DNA of 64,000 nt from Ignavibacteriales bacterium (GCA_020061355.1 JAGUYK010000006.1:372001-436000), one strand, 5' to 3'. Shown: positions 27,501-35,570, counted from the first letter of the stretch. Numbers and translations are program-made. The notes: generated by a model not told the origin, from the sequence alone.

Positions 27501-27683
27501 ATAGACTTTATCTGCCAGGTAATCTGAAGTTTGGATTGTCGCAATATTGGGATTAATCAAAACGGTTTTAATCCCTTCTTCCTTTAGAGCTTTTATTGCT
27601 TGCGAACCGGAGTAGTCGAACTCACCAGCCTCGCCTATTTTAAGTGCTGAGCTGCCGATAATCAGAATTTTTTTGTGTTTCAT
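24504..27683 (-). CDS. carB: Carbamoyl-phosphate synthase large subunit
   Basis: 1059-residue enzyme making carbamoyl phosphate from bicarbonate, glutamine-derived ammonia and two ATP, for pyrimidines and arginine. Two ATP-grasp halves are evident: IIGSSALKIGEAGEFDYSGS with VEEYLEGWKEIEYEVVRD, and IIGSGPYRIGSSVEFDWCCV with ISKFLVNAKELEFDAVA. An oligomerisation region lies between them and a C-terminal MGS-like regulatory domain (GIHFYATPGTAKFM) follows. Length is typical. It lies 8 bases after carA. Confidence 0.96.
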   Translation of the reverse strand: MKHKKILIIGSSALKIGEAGEFDYSGSQAIKALKEEGIKTVLINPNIATIQTSDYLADKVYLLPINTHYVERVIQKEKPDGIILGFGGQTALNCGLALHREGILKKYKVQVLGTQIDAIENTEDRQLFCNKLSEINVKFPQSKAVNNVEDAAEYAIKIGFPVIIRIAYALGGLGSGICRNKNEVKKLASKALSYSSQILVEEYLEGWKEIEYEVVRDRYDNCITVCNMENIDPMGIHTGESIVVAPSQTLNNSEYHKLREIAIRTIRHLGIVGECNIQYALDPDSEDYRVIEVNARLSRSSALASKATGYPLAFVAAKLALGYGLHELPNSITKTTKAFFEPALDYIVVKAPRWDLKKFRLVKRKLGSSMKSVGEVMAIGRKFEEAIQKAMRMLDIGVEGLTASRTKVEFEELEEALRNPTEERIFAVIQALKQGYSIEWVHSLTHINKWFLYKIQNIVDIEKKIGNNKKISRELLLEAKQHGFSDRQIANVIGKDAHDIYLLRKKFRINPFIQHIDTLAAEYPAKTNYLYLTYNSDVHDFDFKLKNSIVIIGSGPYRIGSSVEFDWCCVNTGKTLRTLGYKTVIINCNPETVSTDYDESDALFFEELTTETIWEIYDVIKPKGVIVSMGGQTPNNLVLKLHNVGIKILGTAPESIDKAEDRSKFSAMLDQLGIEQPEWSKLSQIQDALEFANKVGYPVLVRPSYVLSGAAMAIATDDLELTKFLQKAVDVSPASPVVISKFLVNAKELEFDAVAQNGKIICSAISEHVENAGVHSGDATLVLPAQRTYLETIRQIKKFSADIAESLKINGPFNIQFLAKDNKVKVIECNLRASRSFPFVSKTLKTNFIDIAARIIIGKKVEPISDNAFSFNYVGVKAPEFSFTRLEGADPTTGVEMASTGEVACIGDDFDEAFLKALTSVGYKFPIKAILISSGTIESKSELLEPTRQLVKLGIHFYATPGTAKFMKANGIPVETIEWPLGGKSSNSVNLIKSGKIDLVINIPKNFQAEELTNDYIIRRTAVDYKIPLITNRQLAMRLAEALSNKNPHNLAIKSWDEY

Positions 27684-27691
27684 CTATTTCC

Positions 27692-28774
27692 TTATTTCAC
27701 GTCTTTTAAGAATTCATCGAATATGAACGAAGTATCAACAGGACCGGGTGCTGCTTCCGGATGAAACTGTACACTCCTGAAAGGAAGCTTTTCGTGTCGG
27801 ACCCCTTCGTTGGAATAATCGTTCAAATTTTCGAACCAGGATTCCCATCCGCGCGGTAAAGTTTTTGTGTCAACGGCAAAACTATGGTTTTGAGAAGTTA
27901 CGTAGCATTTGTTAGAATCAACTACTTTGACAGGCTGGTTCTGACTTCTGTGTCCATACTTCAATTTATATGTTTTGGCACCGGCAGATAATGATAAGAT
28001 CTGATGCCCCATGCAGATTCCAAGAATCGGAACCTGTCGCTTCAATAATTTCTGAGTTGATGCAACAAGCTGCTTATAGACAATCGGGTTGCCCGGTCCG
28101 TTGGAAATTACTACTCCGTCAAATGTTTCATTTTCAAAATCATGGTCATATGGAACTCTGATAACGGTAGCATCTCGCTGAATGAGATTCGAGAGAATAC
28201 TTTTTTTACAACCGCAATCAACCAGCATAATTTTTTTATTACCGGTTCCAAATAGTTTTCTATTGTTAATTGTTACTTTAGAAATCAGGTTGTCTGTATC
28301 GGGATCGTAATAATCAACCTTATCATTGCCGATAATAATTTTGCCAAGCATTGTACCATGCTCGCGCAATATTTTTGTTAACCGGCGCGTGTCAATTCCA
28401 TATAAACCGGGTACATGATATTTTTTCAACCAATCAGATAAATTTTGAACGGCATTCCAGTGACTGAACGAATCTGACTGCTCAGAGACAATTAACGCTT
28501 GTATTTGGATTCTATCAGATTCAAAATTAATCGGGATCTTCTCGGAACTAGAGTAAGGCGGGATTCCGTAATTGCCAACGAGAGGGTAAGTCATTACAAG
28601 TATCTGCCCTTTATAAGATGGATCGGTTAATGTCTCAGGATAACCAACCATTCCCGTATTGAACACAACTTCTCCGGCAGTTGATTTGTGATAACCGAAA
28701 AGAGTTCCCTCAAAAACATTCCCATCTTTTAGTATAAGTTTAGCTGTTGTTTTGTGAGCGGTTTTTTTATTCAA
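27692..28774 (-). CDS. carA: Carbamoyl-phosphate synthase small subunit
   Basis: 360-residue glutaminase partner of CarB. The N-terminal domain shows FNTGMVGYPETLTDPSY and GIDTRRLTKILREHG. The class I amidotransferase domain has VISNGPGNP, the catalytic Cys in LGICMGHQ, and VQFHPEAAPGP with the catalytic His and Glu. The start is a TTG at 28774 (no in-frame ATG fits the N-terminal alignment). A structured segment lies 30-80 bases upstream (28805-28851). It is the first gene of carAB. Confidence 0.95.
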   Translation of the reverse strand: MNKKTAHKTTAKLILKDGNVFEGTLFGYHKSTAGEVVFNTGMVGYPETLTDPSYKGQILVMTYPLVGNYGIPPYSSSEKIPINFESDRIQIQALIVSEQSDSFSHWNAVQNLSDWLKKYHVPGLYGIDTRRLTKILREHGTMLGKIIIGNDKVDYYDPDTDNLISKVTINNRKLFGTGNKKIMLVDCGCKKSILSNLIQRDATVIRVPYDHDFENETFDGVVISNGPGNPIVYKQLVASTQKLLKRQVPILGICMGHQILSLSAGAKTYKLKYGHRSQNQPVKVVDSNKCYVTSQNHSFAVDTKTLPRGWESWFENLNDYSNEGVRHEKLPFRSVQFHPEAAPGPVDTSFIFDEFLKDVK

Positions 28775-28804
28775 TTTTTAACCTTAAATAAAATATGAAT
28801 TGAA

Positions 28805-28851
28805 CGGGCGGGGAGTAATTTCGCAAAAGCGAAACTTTTGAAAATTGCCCG
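28805..28851 (-). promoter_or_regulatory. Structured leader upstream of carA
   Basis: Nested inverted repeats lie 30-77 bases before the carA start. The outer pair is CGGGC (28805-28809) with GCCCG (28847-28851); the inner pair is TTTCGC (28819-28824) with GCGAAA (28829-28834) around AAAA. They could form a leader hairpin affecting carAB expression, or be a terminator-like remnant. No known pyrimidine riboregulator is recognised. Confidence 0.35.
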
Positions 28852-28989
28852 CAAAAGGTAACAAATTTTTCCCATTGTAAAAAGAATTGTAATTAATGAT
28901 TTTTAATCCGGTCTTTAATAAGAAAATAATCGTTTGTTTCAAACTTCACTATACTTGTTTAATTTAGAAATATCCATTATGGAAATTAT

Positions 28990-31212
28990 ATGAAAAAATC
29001 TGTGCTGCTATTTTATTTAGGATTTTGTTCAATAGTTATTGGTCAAAACAAAGGCCTCCTCAGAGGGTTCGTTGCAGATTCAACAAGCGGTGAAATGCTG
29101 CCTTATGCGAATGTTTATATTCAAGAAGTAAAAAGAGGAGCATCGACCGATCATCGAGGATTCTTTATTATGGCTTCTCTGCCGCATGATATAATTTTAA
29201 CCGTAAAAATTTCTTACATCGGCTTTGAATCGAAAGAATTAATAATAAGAGTTGAGCCTTATGGCGTAACCGATATAAAAGTGCTTCTAGTGCCGGCAAG
29301 TATTCAACTTCAGACAATTGAAAAAATTGGTGAGAAAGTAGCGAAAGAAAATGCAACAGATCTTAGTCTGCAGAAAATAGCAATTAGAGATCTCGAGACT
29401 CTGCCAAAAGGAGTTGAACTAGATATTTTCAGGGCGCTTCAGAATTTGCCGGGTGTTCAAACAGCGGGTGATGTATCGGCAAGGTTCTATGTTCGCGGAA
29501 GTTCAAGCAACCAGAACCTGGTTCTACTTGATAACAGTCCTATATATAATCCGTTCCACGCATTGGGTATCTTCAGTGCAATTGATCCTGACATGGTCAG
29601 CACGGTAGAATTTTATAAAGGTGGATTCCCGGCAGAGTATAGCGGAAGGCTTTCTTCTGTACTAAAAGTTGTTACCCGCGACGGCAACAGGAATAACATC
29701 AGTGCAAAAGGGAGTTTGAGTTTATTAACCGTTAAAGGACTGGTAGAAGGTCCAATACCATCCGGTTCATTCATAACAAGTTTTAGAAAAAACTATTCCG
29801 ATAAGATTCTAAAGAAATTCAGAAATGATAATTCTCTTCCGGCAGACTTTTACGATTTCTTTGCCAAAATTAATTTTGCCAATGATAACTTTGCCCAGGA
29901 TGCAAAATTTACAGCAAGCTTTTTCCATAGCCGCGATAATGTTATGAATGATAACCTAAAACGCGAAGACTTCAAATGGTCTAACACCTCGTTCAATTTC
30001 AATTATTTCCAGATATCTGATTCTCCTCTTCTTTATCAGGTCGAACTTGGTACCAGTCAATTTAAGGGTCAGAGAATACCGAATGAAAGCGGCGCTAAAG
30101 GTATTGAGAATGAAATTAATGATTTCATAATGCGGATGGATTTTAATTATGTCTATGATAGTAAAGATGAAATGAGCGGTGGTTTTAAAATTTCCGAGGT
30201 TCAATCCAAACTTCAATTAGAAAATTTCAGGGGACAGGCAAACGACATTGGCTCTCATGGAACAAATATTAGTGCATACTTACGTTATAAAATGCTGCGG
30301 TATTCAACGTTCGGGGCAGATTTTGGAACCAGAGTTAATGCAACCCGCCTTGCAGGTGGCGGACCGGCATATTTTTTTGAACCGCGCTTAAGTTTAACAT
30401 ATCGTATTGTACCGGAGCTTGCATTGAAAGCATCGTGGGGAATTTACATGCAGGATCTTATAACAATTTCAGATGAAAATGAAGTGGTTACGATTTTCGA
30501 ACCGTGGCTAATAACGCCTATCTATCTTAATCCTTCCAGCGCAATTCATTATATAAGCGGGATTGAATACACACCATCGCAAAGTCTTTCGTTTAATCTG
30601 GAAGGTTACTATAAAGTTCTGCAGAATCTGGCAATAATAAATGATAAAAAGTATTTCCCTAATGATCCGGATTTTGTAATCGGGCAAGGAGAATCATACG
30701 GTCTTGAATTTCAATCGAGATTTATGCAGCAGCCATTTAATTTTTCAGCATCGTATTCTCTTGCTTATGCTTTCAATGAAGTATCTGGAGTACGATATGC
30801 ACCCCGTTACGATTCAAGACATACTGTTAACCTGTCTTGCGAATACGATTTCGGTTCTGGCTGGACGGCAAGTGTAATGTGGACATATTCAAGCGGATTA
30901 CCATTTACTCAAATTGCCGGTTATTATGATAGATTAACAATCGACGACCTTCATACAGGCGGCAATTTTCTCGATTCTTATAATCCGTTTATTCTGCTAT
31001 CGGAGAAAAATTTAGGAAGGCTGCCGGATTATCACAGGTTAGACTTAAGTCTCTCAAAAAAAATTCAAATTGGTAAACTGAAACTCTATTTTGATATTAG
31101 CGCTTTAAATGTCTACAACAGAAAAAATCTTTTCTATTTCAAAAGGGATACGGGTGAGCGTGTTGATATGCTTCCGTTTTTGCCAACAGCAACAGTCAAG
31201 GTCGAATTATGA
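28990..31212 (+). CDS. TonB-dependent receptor with carboxypeptidase-like N-terminal domain
   Basis: 740-residue outer-membrane receptor. A signal peptide (to about 18, ending SIVIGQ) is followed by a CarboxypepD_reg-like domain (LLRGFVADSTSGEMLPYANVYIQ), the plug (LPGVQTAGDVSARFYVRGSSSNQNL, PAEYSGRLSSVLKV) and a 22-strand-type barrel ending FLPTATVKVEL. It overlaps the next gene by four bases; that DUF4249 lipoprotein is a frequent partner of such receptors in Bacteroidota. Substrate unknown. Confidence 0.9.
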   Translation: MKKSVLLFYLGFCSIVIGQNKGLLRGFVADSTSGEMLPYANVYIQEVKRGASTDHRGFFIMASLPHDIILTVKISYIGFESKELIIRVEPYGVTDIKVLLVPASIQLQTIEKIGEKVAKENATDLSLQKIAIRDLETLPKGVELDIFRALQNLPGVQTAGDVSARFYVRGSSSNQNLVLLDNSPIYNPFHALGIFSAIDPDMVSTVEFYKGGFPAEYSGRLSSVLKVVTRDGNRNNISAKGSLSLLTVKGLVEGPIPSGSFITSFRKNYSDKILKKFRNDNSLPADFYDFFAKINFANDNFAQDAKFTASFFHSRDNVMNDNLKREDFKWSNTSFNFNYFQISDSPLLYQVELGTSQFKGQRIPNESGAKGIENEINDFIMRMDFNYVYDSKDEMSGGFKISEVQSKLQLENFRGQANDIGSHGTNISAYLRYKMLRYSTFGADFGTRVNATRLAGGGPAYFFEPRLSLTYRIVPELALKASWGIYMQDLITISDENEVVTIFEPWLITPIYLNPSSAIHYISGIEYTPSQSLSFNLEGYYKVLQNLAIINDKKYFPNDPDFVIGQGESYGLEFQSRFMQQPFNFSASYSLAYAFNEVSGVRYAPRYDSRHTVNLSCEYDFGSGWTASVMWTYSSGLPFTQIAGYYDRLTIDDLHTGGNFLDSYNPFILLSEKNLGRLPDYHRLDLSLSKKIQIGKLKLYFDISALNVYNRKNLFYFKRDTGERVDMLPFLPTATVKVEL

Positions 31213-32189
31213 AAAAAATAAAATTACTCATCATTGTCTTATCAGTTGTTTTCATTTTTAATTCATGTGACGATTCCGTGAATCCTAAAGCCGATTTTGA
31301 AGAAGAGTATATTCTGAGCTGCATAATCAGAGCCGATACAACTTACCAGATGGCAACTATTTCACATACTTATAATGTCGAGGGTTTTGACCCGGGGACA
31401 AATACATCGGATCCGTTTATTAAAGGAGCTCGAATTAAAATATATTACAATGATGCTGTTTATGATTTTAGAGATACATCAATAGCGCGCAGCGGTGATG
31501 CGAGGTATAATACACCGTTAAACTTTTATTATACAAACAAGTTGCAGCCAATATATAGCCTGCCTATCAAAATTGAAGCGCTTCTTCCCAACGGGAAATT
31601 GTTAAAAGCGGAAAGTGAAGTAATTTCATTAAGCACTGTTTTTTTACACGCAACAAGTAATACTCTCCCTCCACAGGCAGGCGCAAGTAAAATTAGTTTT
31701 AATTGGGGAGAATTAAATGTTCCTGTTATTAGCAAAGGAATCTATTATTCACCCGAACTTGTAATTCTTTATTCGTATAACAATAAAGGAATTAAAGAAA
31801 AGCGGCAGAAAAAGGTGCCTGTCTATTTATTAAACACTATTAACGGCAAAGAACCGGTTTATCCCCGGATAGTAACCGGAATTTTTGATACAAGCTTTGA
31901 AATGGAAGCGGTAAATAGGGCAATGGAAGAGATATCGGAAGGGGATCCTGATAAGAGTAATTACATAATTGAGAATGCAATTTTCCGTTTATTAATGATG
32001 GATGCCGCACTTGCCAATTATTACTCACTTCAAAAGACTTTTTTAGATGAGTTTTCTGTTCGGATAAATCAACCGGATGTAACAAATATTCAAGGAGGCT
32101 TGGGAATTTTCGGTTCTTATTCAATAAAACAGATTAGCCTTGAAATTGCAGGTAACTATATTTCATCATTCGGATATTCAACCAAATAA
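31209..32189 (+). CDS. DUF4249 family lipoprotein
   Basis: 326 residues. A lipoprotein signal ends at the lipobox FNSCDDS (Cys about 20). The beginning of the mature part (ADFEEEYILSCIIRADTTYQMATISHTY) and the beta-rich domain match DUF4249, which is found beside TonB-dependent receptors in Bacteroidota. Its ATG overlaps the receptor stop (ATGA), so the two are co-translated; they likely form an outer-membrane pair. The biochemical role is unknown. An intrinsic terminator follows. Confidence 0.82.
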   Translation: MKKIKLLIIVLSVVFIFNSCDDSVNPKADFEEEYILSCIIRADTTYQMATISHTYNVEGFDPGTNTSDPFIKGARIKIYYNDAVYDFRDTSIARSGDARYNTPLNFYYTNKLQPIYSLPIKIEALLPNGKLLKAESEVISLSTVFLHATSNTLPPQAGASKISFNWGELNVPVISKGIYYSPELVILYSYNNKGIKEKRQKKVPVYLLNTINGKEPVYPRIVTGIFDTSFEMEAVNRAMEEISEGDPDKSNYIIENAIFRLLMMDAALANYYSLQKTFLDEFSVRINQPDVTNIQGGLGIFGSYSIKQISLEIAGNYISSFGYSTK

Positions 32190-32216
32190 CTTTTTGAAAA
32201 CCGAAATGTCTGATAT

Positions 32217-32246
32217 GCCCTTCCCCTAATAGGAGAAGGGCTTTTT
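32217..32246 (+). terminator. Intrinsic terminator after the TonB/DUF4249 pair
   Basis: GCCCTTC.CC and GG.GAAGGGC form a 9-10 pair stem with a small loop, followed by TTTTT, 28 bases after the stop at 32189. Confidence 0.85.
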
Positions 32247-32371
32247 AATAATAATAATGTTTAAAAGTGACCCAGGACAACAACTATTAAATTGGAACAA
32301 AATATATTCAATCAGACAAAAAGCTTTCTTGTGCGGAGAATCGGCTGGTATCTCTGTACATGCATGTCCAA

Positions 32372-32399
32372 AAGGGAGCGAGTTATCGCTCCCTTGCTT
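32372..32399 (+). terminator. Hairpin in the rlpA leader
   Basis: A perfect 10-pair stem (AAGGGAGCGA, loop GTTA, TCGCTCCCTT, 32372-32395) followed by GCTTATTTT, 35 bases before the chosen TTG start of the rlpA-like gene. It can be an attenuator or the end of a short upstream RNA starting in 32250-32300. No known riboswitch is recognised in the 120 bases before it. Confidence 0.6.
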
Positions 32400-32429
32400 A
32401 TTTTAAAGGGAGTCATTTGGAACACTAAA

Positions 32430-32897
32430 TTGAAAAACCAATCTAAATATTTTTTATTCTTACTGGTGCCGGTTGTATTCTCTGCATGTTCTTCAGCTCC
32501 TCGCTTTACCGCTGATAAAGAAAAGGTGTCATTTGCCGATTTGCCTGACAAAGAGAATTTGAGCAGATATAAAAGTTATCCCGTACTTGAATCCGTTGAA
32601 GGAATTGCTTCCTTCTATGCTGATAAGTACCATGGTAGAATTACCTACAATGGTGAAGTATATGATATGAACGGAATTTCCGCCGCTCATCAAAACTATC
32701 CGATGGAAACAATAATTAGAGTAACGAACCTATCTAATGATAAAAATGTGATACTTAGAATAAATGATAGAATGCCTTACTGGGAGGATAGAATTATTGA
32801 TTTATCCCTTGGCACTGCGAGGGAATTAGACTTTGTTGAAAAAGGTTTAACGAAAGTAAGGATTGAAGTTTTAAAATGGGGTGAGGGGAAAAAATAA
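32430..32897 (+). CDS. RlpA-like lipoprotein (double-psi beta-barrel)
   Basis: About 155 residues. The TTG at 32430 gives a lipoprotein signal with lipobox VFSACSS; the frame extends upstream to 32292, but that part runs through a terminator-like hairpin and encodes nothing recognisable. The domain is the RlpA double-psi barrel: EGIASFYADKYHGRITYNGEVYD, HQNYPMETIIRVTNLSNDKNV and RINDRMPYWEDRIIDLS with the catalytic-type Asp. RlpA proteins cleave or bind denuded peptidoglycan near septa. A stem GGGTGAGG/CCTCACCC (32879-32905) spans the stop codon. Confidence 0.85.
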   Translation: MKNQSKYFLFLLVPVVFSACSSAPRFTADKEKVSFADLPDKENLSRYKSYPVLESVEGIASFYADKYHGRITYNGEVYDMNGISAAHQNYPMETIIRVTNLSNDKNVILRINDRMPYWEDRIIDLSLGTARELDFVEKGLTKVRIEVLKWGEGKK

Positions 32898-32920
32898 CCT
32901 CACCCATAAATTGGAAATTA

Positions 32921-33709
32921 TTATCGAACGAATTTCCACCAGTAGAAATATTTATCCTCCAATTCATCACTCGAAGGCATCGAATAGAATTTAATCTCTT
33001 CACAACAAGCGAACCAGAATCCGTGGCGTAAAAATTTGTATGAAATATCGCGGAGAATTCCACCCAGACTAATTGTCTTTGTAATCTTCTCCGGATGATC
33101 TTTCAATTCAGTTATGCAGTCGAAAAATCTGGAAGGATTTACTGCCGGCAGATCGATATAAGGAATATCCTTTGACTTGTTACTCTCTAAAAAATGATCA
33201 GTATCAAAGTCAATTTGAGTGAATAAAATTTTAGGTGCGCCTTTCGCCTTCTGGGTTGTTATTAATTTCCCGAACTCCTGATGATCTATGTTTGAAACTA
33301 CCAAAGTATCGAGGGGACAAATTTCCTGGTATATTCTAATTTTTCGAGGGTCATGGAAGTGAGTATCTTTTGACGGCTGAAGCGGAAGCACTTTGCCGTT
33401 CGTTGTTACAAGGTAAAGTGTTTGAATTGCAGAAAGGGGTACATGTTCCAATACATTATAAGAACTGATAAACTTTGTCTTTTTCGGCTGTCCGTCTGCA
33501 TACGCAACTGTTTCCGCAAGATATTTGTCAATTTCGAAATAGGGATCACGAAAATTGATGTCAATCTCTGCAAAAATAACCTTTTGACTGAAGTGTTTTG
33601 CACTTCCTGTCGTATAATGTTCGCCAAACTGATCCGGCTCTAATTGCGATGCAATTAATGCATTATTAGGGAAAACAGTCATATATAAGTGTTTTTTGTA
33701 TTCAGTCAT
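32921..33709 (-). CDS. Conserved-looking protein of unknown function
   Basis: 262 residues from ATG 33709, preceded by GGAG at 6 bases; the frame extends four codons further up. No signal peptide and no membrane segment. It reads like a globular cytosolic protein (FIDINFRDPYFEIDKYLAETV, VLPLQPSKDTHFHDPRKI, WFACCEEIKFYSMPSSDEL), rich in aromatic and acidic residues. Nothing in it matches a family I recognise. It is convergent with rlpA and divergent from the redox cluster, sharing its promoter region. Confidence 0.6.
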   Translation of the reverse strand: MTEYKKHLYMTVFPNNALIASQLEPDQFGEHYTTGSAKHFSQKVIFAEIDINFRDPYFEIDKYLAETVAYADGQPKKTKFISSYNVLEHVPLSAIQTLYLVTTNGKVLPLQPSKDTHFHDPRKIRIYQEICPLDTLVVSNIDHQEFGKLITTQKAKGAPKILFTQIDFDTDHFLESNKSKDIPYIDLPAVNPSRFFDCITELKDHPEKITKTISLGGILRDISYKFLRHGFWFACCEEIKFYSMPSSDELEDKYFYWWKFVR

Positions 33710-33840
33710 TAACCACTCCAATAATTTCTTAATTCCTTTTCAAAACTATCAAAAGGGCAATATAAGAGCAAGCAAACCAACGTGAATCTTTTCCGATTTT
33801 CATTCATCAAATTGTCAGTAAAATCATTAAAGGAGTAAAA

Positions 33841-34497
33841 ATGTATCTCGACGAAAAATTAAAGACCGAATTACAGAAACAGTTATCGGTTCTTACTAAG
33901 AATGTGAAGATTGTTTTCTTTACGCAGGAACTGGAATGTCAGTTTTGCAAGGAAACAAGATCAATTTTATCTGAATTAACCGAAGTATCTGATAAGCTAA
34001 GCCTTGAAGTAAAGAATTTTGTTATTGATAAATCCGATGCAGAGAAATATGGAGTGGATAAAATTCCGGCAACTGTTCTGCTGGATGAAAACGGAAAAGA
34101 TTATGGAATTAAATTTTTTGGAATTCCAAGCGGATATGAATTTGCATCTCTTCTTGAAGATATAAAAATGCTTGGCACAGGAAGCACCGGTCTGCCGGCG
34201 GATCTTGAAAATGATATTAAAAAGATTGACCAGGAAATTCACATGCAGGTTTTTGTTACTCCTACATGTCCTTACTGTCCGCAAGCTGTAGTAACGGCAC
34301 ATAAATTTTCATATCTGAATGACAAAATAAAGGGGGACATGGTGGAGGCAACAGAGTTTCCGCACCTTTCAAATAAGTATAACGTCCGCGGTGTTCCAAG
34401 AACGGTTATTAATGAAAATACTTTTATTGAAGGAGCCGCACCGGAACAAATGGTTCTTGATAAAGTAAAAGAAGCATTAAATAGTGTGACGGTATGA
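33841..34497 (+). CDS. Protein disulfide oxidoreductase-like protein with two thioredoxin folds
   Basis: 218 residues, two thioredoxin/glutaredoxin-like domains as in archaeal-type PDO. Domain 1 has a CQFC dithiol (Cys33, Cys36) and KIPATVLLDENG with the cis-Pro. Domain 2 has CPYC (Cys143, Cys146) and GVPRTVINEN with the cis-Pro. Cytosolic, no signal peptide. Such proteins catalyse dithiol-disulfide exchange or act as alternative alkyl-hydroperoxide reductase partners. The ATG follows AAAGGAG. It overlaps the DUF6132 gene by four bases and begins a four-gene thiol-related cluster. Confidence 0.85.
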   Translation: MYLDEKLKTELQKQLSVLTKNVKIVFFTQELECQFCKETRSILSELTEVSDKLSLEVKNFVIDKSDAEKYGVDKIPATVLLDENGKDYGIKFFGIPSGYEFASLLEDIKMLGTGSTGLPADLENDIKKIDQEIHMQVFVTPTCPYCPQAVVTAHKFSYLNDKIKGDMVEATEFPHLSNKYNVRGVPRTVINENTFIEGAAPEQMVLDKVKEALNSVTV

Positions 34498-34709
34498 AAT
34501 TCAACAATCAATTCATTTTGAAGAAAGTACTACCTGTTTTAGGCGGAGCAGTTTTAGGATATTCATATTATTATTTTATCGGATGCTATAGCGGAACATG
34601 CCCCATAACGAGCAATCCTTATATTTCAACTTTTTATGGTGCTTTAATTGCCGCGATACTTGTATTGCCGACGAGGAAGAAAAGTGAACAGCCCGAAGAA
34701 AATAAATAA
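34494..34709 (+). CDS. Small membrane protein, DUF6132-like
   Basis: 71 residues with two hydrophobic helices separated by the motif CYSGTCPITSNPYIS, diagnostic of the DUF6132 family. The two cysteines may face the periplasm and be a redox or thiol-transfer site. It overlaps the PDO-like gene (ATGA) and is itself overlapped by the DUF1858 gene. The function is unknown, but the family typically neighbours thiol or sulfur genes, which fits here. Confidence 0.75.
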   Translation: MKFNNQFILKKVLPVLGGAVLGYSYYYFIGCYSGTCPITSNPYISTFYGALIAAILVLPTRKKSEQPEENK

Positions 34710-34911
34710 AGAGATTGAGATTGAAGACCTGGTAAAAATTTACCCTGAGTCGGTTACGTTTTTAATGGAAAAAGGAATTAGATGTTTAAGATGCGGTGAG
34801 CCGATCTGGGGAACACTTGAAAATGCGGCAAAAGAAAAGGGTTTCAACGAAAATGAAATTGAAGGATTCATTAATGAATTGAACTTGTTGTTCAATAATA
34901 AAGTTAATTAG
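34684..34911 (+). CDS. DUF1858 domain protein
   Basis: 75 residues from GTG 34684, preceded by GAGGA; the frame opens earlier at 34648, but that part lies inside the DUF6132 gene. The core is the DUF1858 pattern: IEDLVKIYPESVTFLMEKGI, RCLRCGEPIWGTLENAAKEKG. The CxxC is expected to be redox active; members sit beside hybrid-cluster and sulfur-carrier genes. It overlaps DUF6132 by 26 bases, implying coordinated expression. Confidence 0.8.
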   Translation: MNSPKKINKEIEIEDLVKIYPESVTFLMEKGIRCLRCGEPIWGTLENAAKEKGFNENEIEGFINELNLLFNNKVN

Positions 34912-34966
34912 TTGTAGATAGTCATATAGAATTATTATTTTTCAAACCACTATTTCCGAGGATAAA

Positions 34967-35560
34967 ATGAGTAACCCGAAACAAAAAATAAATGAACAAA
35001 AATTAGGGCTAACAAAAAAACAGAGAAGCTGGATCTACACAGGATTTTTCATTGGCGTTATTCTACTCTTATTTGTTGTAAACAATACCGGCAGCGAGCC
35101 CGAGCAGGGACCTTATCCGCCTAATTATGTATCAGCAACTCAATCGAAATCTGTTCTGGCCCACGATTTTACACTGCCGACTACAGACGGTAAACAATTA
35201 AAATTATCGGACTATAAAGGTAAAGTTGTCATTCTCGATTTCTGGGCTACATGGTGTCCGCCGTGCCGTAAAGGTATTCCCGATTTAGTTGAACTTAAAA
35301 AACGATATGGTTCAAAAGGTGTTGAGATAATCGGAATTTCCGTTGATCAGGAAACTAAACCCGATGTGGTTCCATTTATTAAAGAGTATGGAATTAATTA
35401 TCCCGTTGTTTATGGCAATATGAATGTATACCAACAGTATGGAGGGATCAGGGCGGTACCTACTTCATTTATTATTGACAAAGAAGGAAAAATTGTTGCG
35501 AGCTACGAAGGATTAATTTCCAAATTAGCTTACGAAAACCATATTAAAAAGTTGCTCTGA
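34967..35560 (+). CDS. TlpA/ResA-like membrane-anchored thiol-disulfide protein
   Basis: 197 residues. One N-terminal signal anchor (about 22-40) holds a periplasmic AhpC/TSA-type thioredoxin domain with WATWCPPCRKG (Cys97, Cys100) and AVPTSFIIDKEG with the cis-Pro. Proteins of this type reduce apocytochrome or other periplasmic thiols. It follows DUF1858 by 55 bases and ends the redox cluster. Its likely electron source could be a DsbD or MauE-type membrane relay elsewhere. Confidence 0.9.
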   Translation: MSNPKQKINEQKLGLTKKQRSWIYTGFFIGVILLLFVVNNTGSEPEQGPYPPNYVSATQSKSVLAHDFTLPTTDGKQLKLSDYKGKVVILDFWATWCPPCRKGIPDLVELKKRYGSKGVEIIGISVDQETKPDVVPFIKEYGINYPVVYGNMNVYQQYGGIRAVPTSFIIDKEGKIVASYEGLISKLAYENHIKKLL

Positions 35561-35570
35561 TTAAACCCTG

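Noticed and set aside
31660..31690. CACAGGCAGGCG as another copy of the LPAGQAG repeat in the DUF4249 gene
   Set aside because: Only a short partial match with no palindrome.
32250..32400. Possible c-di-AMP or other known riboswitch before rlpA
   Set aside because: None of the conserved core segments I remember for ydaO, cobalamin or c-di-GMP riboswitches is present; only the terminal hairpin is clear.
32292..32429. Upstream extension of the rlpA reading frame
   Set aside because: Encodes no lipoprotein signal, runs through a perfect terminator-like hairpin, and the TTG at 32430 gives a normal lipobox.
34648..34683. Longer start for the DUF1858 gene
   Set aside because: The added residues come from the out-of-frame DUF6132 coding region, and GTG 34684 has its own ribosome site.
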